From: CAZXBB01 sp964638815
GTDB taxonomy: Bacteria; Planctomycetota; Phycisphaerae; Phycisphaerales; SM1A02
NCBI GenBank assembly: GCA_964638815.1
Contig: CAZXBB010000226.1
Location: 1-8,732 of the forward strand
Direction: 5' to 3'
DNA length: 8,732 nt
Made by a program: the position numbers and the translations under genes. Within the stretch, counting starts at the first letter, position 1. Every line of letters begins with the position of its first letter. The notes beneath the pieces were generated by a model, which saw only the letters and a program-made list of their open reading frames with translations, had not been told where the DNA came from and did not search any database. This document shows, one piece after another, positions 3,462 through 8,732 of the stretch.

Positions 3462-5624
3462 GTGCCGCCGCCGTCCGCCGACCGCTACCGTGAGAACCGC
3501 ACCGCGCTGCTCGAGCGGCACCCGCACCTGCGTCCGGTCCTCCCCGCCGATCTCCTCGCTGACCCCGCCGCCGATCTCCTCGCTGACCCCGCCACCGATC
3601 TCTCCACCGACCCCTGCGCCGACCCCTGCGCCGACCCGGCGCCGCCCGATGCGTACGTCCTGCGTCGCGACGGGGGCGCGCCCGTCCCCGTGGCGCTGCC
3701 GGACATCGGGGGCGCCGCCCGCGGCGGCTTCCTCGTCTACGGCGTTCCCGCGCCGCGACTGCTCGCACACCTCCTGGCGCTCGCGGGACCGCACGGCTAC
3801 CGGCCGCCCGTGGACGTCATCGAGCCCGATGGCGCCGCCCTCGGGACGTGGCTGCGGCTCGTCGAACCGCACCTCCTCCGCGACGGACGCGTGACGATCT
3901 TCGCCGGACCTCGCGCCGGCGCCGACTACGCCGACTTCCGCGTGGCGCATCTCGGCCGCCGCGATCCGACCCACATCCTGCGCTGCGCCCGGCCCGGGTG
4001 GGCGCCGCCGCGCGGCGCCGACGATCCGGGGCGACGCGCGAGCGCCGCGGCCGAGTCGCGGCGCCGGGAGCTCCGCGTCGCCCAGGACGCATACTACGAC
4101 GACGCGACGCCCGCGCGCTGTGCCGCGCGATTCCGACGTTTTCGCGACGAAGGCGCGCCGCTGAGCATCCTCGGCATCACGACCGTGTACTCGACCGTCG
4201 TTGAGCGCAGCCTGCGCGACCTCGCCGCCGCGTTCCGGCGTCGCGGGTGCGTGTTCGACGTGGTGACCGAGCAGGACCGAAGCTCGAACGACGTTGACAC
4301 GTGGTCCGCCCTCGCGCGGCGGCCGTACGACCTCGTCGTGCTCGTCAACACGCTGCGCGGGCAGATCGCCGACCGGTTGCACGAGCGCGTCCCGTGCGCG
4401 GCCTGGATCCAGGATCACGTCGCACCGCTCGCGACGCGGGCGGCGGGGCGGGCGGTCGGCCCGTTCGATCGCGTGCTGTGTCAGCGTCCGTGGAATCTCG
4501 CGACGCGGTTCGAGTACCCGGTCGAGCGGCTCGTCGCGACGAGCCCCGTGGCCGGGGCCGATCCGTTCGACGGGACGCCGCCGACCGCCCGGGAGCTCGC
4601 CGCGTTCCGGTGCGACGTGTCGTACGCGAGCCACGCATCCGCGCCGGTCGAACGCCTCGTCGCGGAGCTGGCGGCGCCGAAGGGAGCCGACTTCCGCGCG
4701 TTCCTCGTGCGGATCGTGGATGGCTTGCGGGCGGAGGGCGCCGCGCACCGGCGAGGCATTCCTTTCGACGTGAAGCTCGAGATCGCGCTGCGGGCGGAAC
4801 AGGCGACGCCCGCGCTGCGGCTCGCGCCGGCCGAACGCGCCGCCGGCGTCGTCCCGCTCGTCGAGTGCCTGGCCGACCGGCTCTTCCGGCACGAGGCGCT
4901 CGCGTGGACCGCGCGGTGGGCGCGCCGGCGCGGTCGCGAGTTCCGGATATACGGCAACGGCTGGGAGACGCACCCGACCCTCGCGTCGCATGCCCGCGGC
5001 GCGGTCGAGAACGGCCGGCCGCTGGCGTGCCTCGCGCGGGCGTCCGCCGTCAACCTCCAGATCAACGGCTACGGCTCGCTGCACCCGCGTCTGCTCGACG
5101 CGCTGGCGGCGGGCGGGTTCGTCCTCTCCCGCGCGAACGACGCGGACTTTGCGCGCCCGCCGATGACGGCGCTCGCCGCGTACGTCGAACGCGAGGGCAT
5201 CGGCGACCTCGCCGCGCTGCTCGCCCGGGCCGGGCGCGACCCGGAGCTCGACGGCCTCCTTGCGCGATTCCGCGCGCTCGGTCTCTTCAACGTCGCGCCC
5301 GCGTCCGACCCGGCCCGCCGCCGCGAGGAGCGTCTGCTGCGCGAGGTCTACGACTTCCCGGCGGGGCTCCTGACCGACGAGGCGCGCTTCGAGGCCATCC
5401 GGACGGCCGCGCCCGCGCCGCCGCGCGGCGCCGGCGACCTGCCGGGCTTCGAGACGCTTGCGTTCGACGACGAGGCGACGCTGCACGCGCTGCTCGACGC
5501 CTTCATGGACGACCCGGTCGCGCGGGCGGCGCACGCCGCGCCGCAGCGGGCGGCTGTGCTCGCGCAGGACACGTCCGATGCGGTGGCAGACCGGATCGTC
5601 GCCGCCTTCTGCGAGACGGCGTGA
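3462..5624 (+). CDS. Large glycosyltransferase: Maf-like N-terminus plus CgeB-like GT-B body
   Basis: 720 residues from the GTG at 3462. Residues 1-60 open like Maf-type proteins (RYRENRTALLERHP), then carry an Asp/Ala/Leu repeat (29-60). Residues about 89-150 (GFLVYGVPAPRLLAHLL, VDVIEPDG, DGRVTIFAGP) resemble the Rossmann-like start of the Maf/DUF115 flagellin-glycosylation family. From about 233 a GT-B enzyme begins: LSILGITTVYSTV (234-246), YDLVVLVNTLRG, AAWIQDHVAPL (313-323), DVSYASHAS, FRIYGNGWETHP (494-505), then NLQINGYGSLHPRLLDALAAGGFVLSR (531-557), a C-terminal sugar-nucleotide site like that of CgeB-type glycosyltransferases (PF13524). It probably adds sugar to a surface or flagellar acceptor; donor and acceptor are unknown. 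Start uncertain: no Shine-Dalgarno precedes 3462, while the frame, a strong coding-like third-position G/C pattern and a GGAGGG site extend to ATC at 3366. TGA is at 5622-5624; two more glycosyltransferase genes follow. Confidence 0.82.
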   Translation: MPPPSADRYRENRTALLERHPHLRPVLPADLLADPAADLLADPATDLSTDPCADPCADPAPPDAYVLRRDGGAPVPVALPDIGGAARGGFLVYGVPAPRLLAHLLALAGPHGYRPPVDVIEPDGAALGTWLRLVEPHLLRDGRVTIFAGPRAGADYADFRVAHLGRRDPTHILRCARPGWAPPRGADDPGRRASAAAESRRRELRVAQDAYYDDATPARCAARFRRFRDEGAPLSILGITTVYSTVVERSLRDLAAAFRRRGCVFDVVTEQDRSSNDVDTWSALARRPYDLVVLVNTLRGQIADRLHERVPCAAWIQDHVAPLATRAAGRAVGPFDRVLCQRPWNLATRFEYPVERLVATSPVAGADPFDGTPPTARELAAFRCDVSYASHASAPVERLVAELAAPKGADFRAFLVRIVDGLRAEGAAHRRGIPFDVKLEIALRAEQATPALRLAPAERAAGVVPLVECLADRLFRHEALAWTARWARRRGREFRIYGNGWETHPTLASHARGAVENGRPLACLARASAVNLQINGYGSLHPRLLDALAAGGFVLSRANDADFARPPMTALAAYVEREGIGDLAALLARAGRDPELDGLLARFRALGLFNVAPASDPARRREERLLREVYDFPAGLLTDEARFEAIRTAAPAPPRGAGDLPGFETLAFDDEATLHALLDAFMDDPVARAAHAAPQRAAVLAQDTSDAVADRIVAAFCETA
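3546..3641 (+). repeat. In-frame minisatellite (24-bp units, then 12-bp units)
   Basis: The 24-base unit encoding ADLLADPA occurs twice without a mismatch (3546-3569, 3570-3593), then in diverged form as TDLSTDPC (3594-3617), followed by two 12-base units, ADPC and ADPA (3618-3641). All lengths are multiples of three, so copy-number change would alter protein length without a frameshift. It lies in the N-terminal linker before the first folded domain. Confidence 0.85.
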
Positions 5625-5630
5625 AGCTGG

Positions 5631-5649
5631 CGTGACCCTGCGGGTCGCG
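5631..5649 (+). terminator. Hairpin after the first glycosyltransferase gene, no T tract
   Basis: CGTGACCC (5631-5638) pairs with GGGTCGCG (5642-5649) around loop TGC: 8 pairs, one of them G-T. It begins 6 bases after the TGA. With no T run it is at best a weak or non-canonical terminator or attenuator. It would separate this gene from the GT4 gene, which has its own -10-like hexamer. Confidence 0.35.
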
Positions 5650-5665
5650 GCGGGGAGAGAAGCCC

Positions 5666-5695
5666 GGGCGACCCGAGGCCGGGCGACCCGAGGCC
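5666..5695 (+). repeat. Exact 15-bp tandem duplication in the intergenic gap
   Basis: GGGCGACCCGAGGCC occurs twice in direct succession (5666-5680, 5681-5695), within the 132-base gap between the first two glycosyltransferase genes. The second copy also gives CGACCC (5684-5689) that can pair with GGGTCG (5699-5704). The rest of the gap is G-rich and shows no gene. Confidence 0.8.
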
Positions 5696-5742
5696 GGGGG
5701 GTCGGGCGCCGCCGCGAGTGGCGGGGGGGCGCCGACCCCGCC

Positions 5743-5748
5743 GATACT
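5743..5748 (+). promoter_or_regulatory. Putative -10 element for the GT4 gene
   Basis: GATACT (5743-5748) differs from TATACT only in the first base and ends 8 bases before the GTG at 5757. An in-frame TGA at 5751-5753 fixes that GTG as the most upstream possible start. No Shine-Dalgarno is seen, so a leaderless message is plausible. Confidence 0.4.
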
Positions 5749-5756
5749 CCTGACGC

Positions 5757-7070
5757 GTGCACATCGTCCTCGTCAGCGCCGACCACCACCCCGACCACGG
5801 CGGCATCGGTGCGGCCACCGCGCTCGTCGCCCGGGCCGCAGTCGAGGCCGGGTGGCGCGTCGATCTCGTGACGCGCGACGGCGGCGCGCCGCCCGCGGGG
5901 GTTCGCGTACACGCCGTCCGCACCGGCGACGAGACGCCCGGCTTCGCGGAGCGCGTCGAGGCGCTGCGCCGAATCGATCGCATCCGGCCCTGGCGGTACG
6001 GCGGCTTCGCCCTCGCCGCGGCCGGCGCGCTGCTGCGGCTTGACGGCCGGCCGGACGCGATTGCGTTCGCGGACGCGCGCGGCACGGGCTACGCGGCGCT
6101 GCGGAGCGCGCGGGTGCGCGGGCGCTTCCCCGGCGTGCCCATGATCGTGCACGCGCACACGCCGATGTTCATCGAGGAGACCGTGAACGGCGCCGACCCG
6201 CGGCGGTTCGGGCGGCACGTCTACCACGGCTGGGAGCGGCGCGCGATCGCCGCCGCCGACGCGGTCGTCACGACGAGCCGGTGGCTCGCGCACGCGATCG
6301 GGCGTCCGGACGCGGAGGTGATCCCGTATCCGCTCTTCCCGCCCTCCGAGCCCGCGGCGCCGCGCCCGCCATCGACGACGGCCGGGACGCTGCTGCTCGT
6401 CGGCACGATGCAGCCGCGCAAGGGCGTCGATGTCTGGGTGCGGTCGCTCAACCGCGTGCTCGCGCACCGCCCGCACGCCCGCGCCGAGATCATCGGTCCC
6501 GACACGCTCACCGCGCCGGGCGGCCGCTCGATGGCCGCGCATCTCCTCACGCTGCTCGCGCCTGCGTTACGGTCGCGTCTTCGGGTGCGCGGGAGGGTCG
6601 GTCACGCCGAGACGCTCGCCGCCATCGCCGCCGCGGACGTCGTCGTCGCGCCGAGCCGCTTCGACAGCTTCGGCCTGTCCGCGGCGGAGGCGGCGCTGCT
6701 CGGACGCCCGCTCGTCGTGTCGGATCGCGTCGGGATGGCGGAGCACGTCGCGGGCCTGAGCGTCGTGCCGGACGAGGATGAGGAGGCGCTGGCCGCCGCG
6801 CAGCTCGCCGTGCTCGCGCGACCCGGCGAAGCCGCCCGGCGCGCGGCGGTCGTCCGGGAGGCGTTGATCGCCGCGTGCGCGCCGGCCGGCGTGATCCGGC
6901 GTCACGAGGCCCTCCTGAAGCGCACGCGTCCCGGCCATGACCGGTCCGCGGTTCCGGTGCCGGAGGGGACGGCGGCACGACGAGGCCCCGATGCGATGGA
7001 CCGTCTCGCCCGCCACCTGCGGGCGATCGAGCACAGGGAACGAGAAGCCTCCCGGAGACAGATCGCGTGA
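5757..7070 (+). CDS. GT4-type (GT-B fold) glycosyltransferase
   Basis: 437 residues. It transfers a sugar from a nucleotide-sugar donor, probably in the cytoplasm or at the inner membrane face during glycan assembly; no membrane segment is apparent. N-terminal acceptor domain: MHIVLVSADHHPDHGGIGAA (1-20) with the glycine loop GGIG (15-18), and VHAHTPMF (131-138). The donor domain starts at LLLVGTMQPRKGVDV (212-226). AEIIGPDT (243-250) follows, then the retaining-transferase E-x7-E region as APSRFDSFGLSAAEAALLGRP (298-318), in which the first acidic residue is Asp303 and the second Glu311. Residues beyond about 390 are a charged, less conserved tail. The GTG start is fixed by an upstream in-frame TGA at 5751. 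The stop overlaps the next start (GTGA, 7067-7070), so translation of the two is coupled. The Asp-for-Glu change is conservative and activity is expected. The exact sugar is unknown. Confidence 0.9.
   Translation: MHIVLVSADHHPDHGGIGAATALVARAAVEAGWRVDLVTRDGGAPPAGVRVHAVRTGDETPGFAERVEALRRIDRIRPWRYGGFALAAAGALLRLDGRPDAIAFADARGTGYAALRSARVRGRFPGVPMIVHAHTPMFIEETVNGADPRRFGRHVYHGWERRAIAAADAVVTTSRWLAHAIGRPDAEVIPYPLFPPSEPAAPRPPSTTAGTLLLVGTMQPRKGVDVWVRSLNRVLAHRPHARAEIIGPDTLTAPGGRSMAAHLLTLLAPALRSRLRVRGRVGHAETLAAIAAADVVVAPSRFDSFGLSAAEAALLGRPLVVSDRVGMAEHVAGLSVVPDEDEEALAAAQLAVLARPGEAARRAAVVREALIAACAPAGVIRRHEALLKRTRPGHDRSAVPVPEGTAARRGPDAMDRLARHLRAIEHREREASRRQIA
7054..7058 (+). promoter_or_regulatory. Shine-Dalgarno for the GT2 gene
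   Basis: GGAGA, 8 bases before GTG 7067 and inside the end of the GT4 gene. With the 4-base stop/start overlap it supports translational coupling and fixes the start of the downstream gene. Confidence 0.6.
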
Positions 7071-8602
7071 GCAACGACCGCACCCCCATGTTCAGCGTCG
7101 TCATCCCCACGGTGGACCGCGCGCATCTGCTGCCCGGGGCGATCGCCAGCGCGCTGGCGCAGACCGAGACCGATCTCGAGGTCGTGGTCGTGGACAACGG
7201 GAGCGTCGATGACACGCCGAGCGTCGTGCGCGAGTTCGACGACGCTCGCATCCGCTATGTGCGCCGCGGCGCGCGTCACCCGATGCACGAGAGCTGGCGA
7301 TACGCGCTCGACCAGGCGCGCGGCCGCTCCGTCACCGTGCTGTGCGACGACGACGCGCTGCACCCGCGCGCCCTCGCGTGCGCGCACCGCGCCGCGACGC
7401 GTCACCGGGCCGACGTCGTCTGCTGGCGCGCGTGCACGCATTACGCGGCGGACTGGCCGGGACCGGAGCGCGGCACCGTGCGGTTCGGCCCGCCGTACGC
7501 CGACCGGCCGTTCCGCATCGACGGGCGCCGGCTGGTCGACCTCGTGTACGAGCTTCGCGTGACGTTCACCGATCTCGTGCCGAAGCTCCTGAACACGCTC
7601 GTGTCACGCGAGCTCCTCGACCGCATCGCCGCGGTGCGCGGGCAGCTCTTTCCGCCGTCGGCGTGCCCGGACTACTCCGCGATGCTCGGCCTGGCGGCGC
7701 GGGCGGAGGGGGTCGTCCTGCTCGACGCGCCGCTCACCGTGACGGGCGCGTCTCCCGAGTCCATCGGGGCGTCGGCGCCGCGGCGGGGGGAGGCGGCGCG
7801 GGCGTTCCTGGCCGACCTCACGACACGCGAAAAGAGCCTCCTGCTGCCGGCTGCGGTCGGGCCACCGGTCACCTGGCTCGCGCAGACGCTCATGCAGTGC
7901 GCCGACGCGGACTACGCGTTCGCGGGACGCACCGTCGATCCCGTCAACCTCTACGGTCTCGCGGGGCTCGACCTCGCCGAGGCCGAGCGCAACGGGATCG
8001 ACGTCGAGCGCGAGCGCGCGGACTACGAAGCGGCGCTCGCCGGCCCGCTCGCGCCGCATGCCGGGGACGTTCGCGCGTTCGTGGCGGAGGGCCGCGTGAT
8101 CGCGTGCGAATCGTTCCTGTCACCGGTCGCGGACGGCGAGACCGTGCTCGGACTCGGGGCGTTCCGCGCGGACGAGGTCGAAGCGACGCAGGCGGGCGGA
8201 CCGCGCGCCGCCGACGTCGCCGCCGGCCTCGACGCGTGGCTCTCCCGCGCATCGGGCCGCCTCGCCCCGACGCTGGAAGCGATGCGCATGCGCGCCGGCG
8301 ACCGCGCGATGGTCCTCTTCGGTCTCGGACGCAACGGCCGGGCCCTGCGACGCGCCTGGCGGGACGCGCGCTCCGCCGCCGTCGTAGACGATCGGATCGA
8401 CCGCGCGCCGCCGGACGTGGTGCGTCTGCGACCGGAGGATCTCGACCCGCGCCGTCACTTCGTGGTCGTGACGCCCACCGACGCGGAGGCGATCGTGCAG
8501 CGGCTCGAGAAGAGCGGGTTCGCGCGGGAGGTGGACGCGGCGACCGTGGCGTGCCCCGTGCGCGGGATCCGGACGGCATCGACGAGGCTGGAGTCGGGTT
8601 GA
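7067..8602 (+). CDS. GT2-type glycosyltransferase with C-terminal Rossmann-like domain
   Basis: 511 residues. N-terminal GT-A domain of family 2: FSVVIPTVDRAHLL (9-22), VVVDNGSVDDT (40-50) and the metal/donor DxD region VLCDDDALHP (91-100). PDYSAMLGL (201-209) is a candidate for the catalytic-base region. The family inverts the anomeric configuration when transferring sugars, often in O-antigen, capsule or protein glycosylation. Residues about 235-405 match nothing I recognise. A second fold starts near 412: MVLFGLGRNGRALRRAW (415-431), a glycine-rich nucleotide-binding loop, then SAAVVDDRIDRAP and HFVVVTPTDAEAIVQRLEKSGF, a Rossmann-like unit resembling the NAD- or sugar-binding tails of some sugar-modifying enzymes. 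Why it is fused to a GT2 is not known. GTG at 7067 overlaps the GT4 stop and has a GGAGA site. No transmembrane segment was seen. It is the last gene in the window. Confidence 0.88.
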   Translation: MSNDRTPMFSVVIPTVDRAHLLPGAIASALAQTETDLEVVVVDNGSVDDTPSVVREFDDARIRYVRRGARHPMHESWRYALDQARGRSVTVLCDDDALHPRALACAHRAATRHRADVVCWRACTHYAADWPGPERGTVRFGPPYADRPFRIDGRRLVDLVYELRVTFTDLVPKLLNTLVSRELLDRIAAVRGQLFPPSACPDYSAMLGLAARAEGVVLLDAPLTVTGASPESIGASAPRRGEAARAFLADLTTREKSLLLPAAVGPPVTWLAQTLMQCADADYAFAGRTVDPVNLYGLAGLDLAEAERNGIDVERERADYEAALAGPLAPHAGDVRAFVAEGRVIACESFLSPVADGETVLGLGAFRADEVEATQAGGPRAADVAAGLDAWLSRASGRLAPTLEAMRMRAGDRAMVLFGLGRNGRALRRAWRDARSAAVVDDRIDRAPPDVVRLRPEDLDPRRHFVVVTPTDAEAIVQRLEKSGFAREVDAATVACPVRGIRTASTRLESG

Positions 8603-8612
8603 TCCGGCGGGA

Positions 8613-8640
8613 CGGGGAACGGGGAACGGGGAACGGGGAA
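8613..8640 (+). repeat. Heptad tandem repeat CGGGGAA x4 (G-quadruplex motif)
   Basis: Four exact CGGGGAA units begin 11 bases after the GT2 stop. They give four runs of four G (8614-8617, 8621-8624, 8628-8631, 8635-8638) spaced by AAC: a textbook four-tetrad quadruplex motif on the coding strand. A degenerate fifth unit, TCGGGAA, follows. Confidence 0.85.
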
Positions 8641-8671
8641 TCGGGAACCTCGTGAATGGTCAATTGAACAA

Positions 8672-8699
8672 CGGGAGACGGGAAACGGGAAACGGGAAA
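8672..8699 (+). repeat. Second heptad tandem repeat CGGGAAA
   Basis: CGGGAGA, then CGGGAAA three times (8672-8699): the same 7-base period as the block at 8613, with three-G runs spaced by four bases. The two blocks are separated by a short AT-richer stretch (8653-8671, including TCAATTGA). Confidence 0.82.
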
Positions 8700-8732
8700 C
8701 GCCAGACGCGGGAAACGCCAGACACGGGAAAC
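8694..8732 (+). repeat. 16-bp tandem repeat running off the window
   Basis: GGGAAACGCCAGACGC (8694-8709) is followed by GGGAAACGCCAGACAC (8710-8725) and the first 7 bases of a third unit (8726-8732). It overlaps the last CGGGAAA heptad and appears to be a longer-period derivative of it. The end of the array is outside the window. Confidence 0.8.

Noticed and set aside
4301..5635. 444-residue + strand frame inside the first glycosyltransferase
   Set aside because: Out-of-frame reading with extreme Arg/Ala content; the overlapping frame has conserved glycosyltransferase motifs.
3279..6542. Very long open frame on the minus strand continuing upstream from yceH, giving a protein of over 1300 residues
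   Set aside because: It is antisense to two clear glycosyltransferase genes, is composed mostly of Arg/Gly/Ala/Val low-complexity sequence typical of shadow frames in high-GC DNA, and only its last 222 residues match a family (YceH).
7342..8655. 437-residue + strand frame overlapping the GT2 gene and the terminal repeats
   Set aside because: Shadow frame, Arg-rich, and its end translates the GGGGAAC repeat into GTGNGESGT-like peptide, a common artefact.
8672..8732. Possible CRISPR or origin iterons in the terminal repeats
   Set aside because: Periods of 7 and 16 bases with no spacers, no AT-rich unwinding region of useful length and no replication gene nearby.

Overview
The window reads as chromosomal DNA of a very GC-rich bacterium, most likely a planctomycete of the Phycisphaerae type. 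The main clue is the first, partial gene. It ends in two short calcium-loop repeats, each closing on the 'VLSAWG' signature, which is the C-terminal dockerin-like module of many exported Phycisphaerae proteins. Other clues are an mcsA-mcsB pair outside the usual Firmicutes context and intergenic DNA crowded with short palindromes and tandem repeats. The lineage is an inference from these features, not a database result.

Layout. 1-312 (+) is the 3' end of the dockerin-like secreted protein gene. 313-906 is a gene-free gap between two convergent genes. It holds two copies of a composite repeat, four hairpins that all close on a GGA triloop, one further strong hairpin, and a tandem array reaching to within a few bases of the mcsB stop. 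907-3278 (-) carries three genes read right to left: a YceH/DUF480 protein, McsA (zinc-finger and UVR adaptor) and McsB (protein-arginine kinase). 3279-3365 is a divergent promoter region. 3366/3462-8602 (+) carries three glycosyltransferase genes: a large protein with a Maf-like N-terminus and a CgeB-like GT-B body, a GT4-type enzyme, and a GT2-type enzyme with an extra C-terminal Rossmann-like domain. The last two overlap by 4 bp. 8603-8732 is a G-rich tandem-repeat tract that runs off the window.

How the genes work together. McsA and McsB form the arginine-phosphorylation tagging pair that in Firmicutes marks damaged proteins for ClpC-ClpP; neither ctsR nor clpC is in this window. The three glycosyltransferases look like a small operon for a surface glycan or a glycosylated surface protein, possibly flagellin, but acceptor and sugar cannot be read from sequence.

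Most worth a second look: (i) the GGA-loop hairpins, two with a CAGGATG core like CsrA-binding sites; (ii) TANNNT-like hexamers 8-9 nt before three start codons, suggesting leaderless transcripts; (iii) a probable misplaced start, or a real ATC start, for the first glycosyltransferase; (iv) loss of the canonical phospho-arginine-sensing motif in McsB; (v) G-rich arrays on the sense strand after several stop codons.
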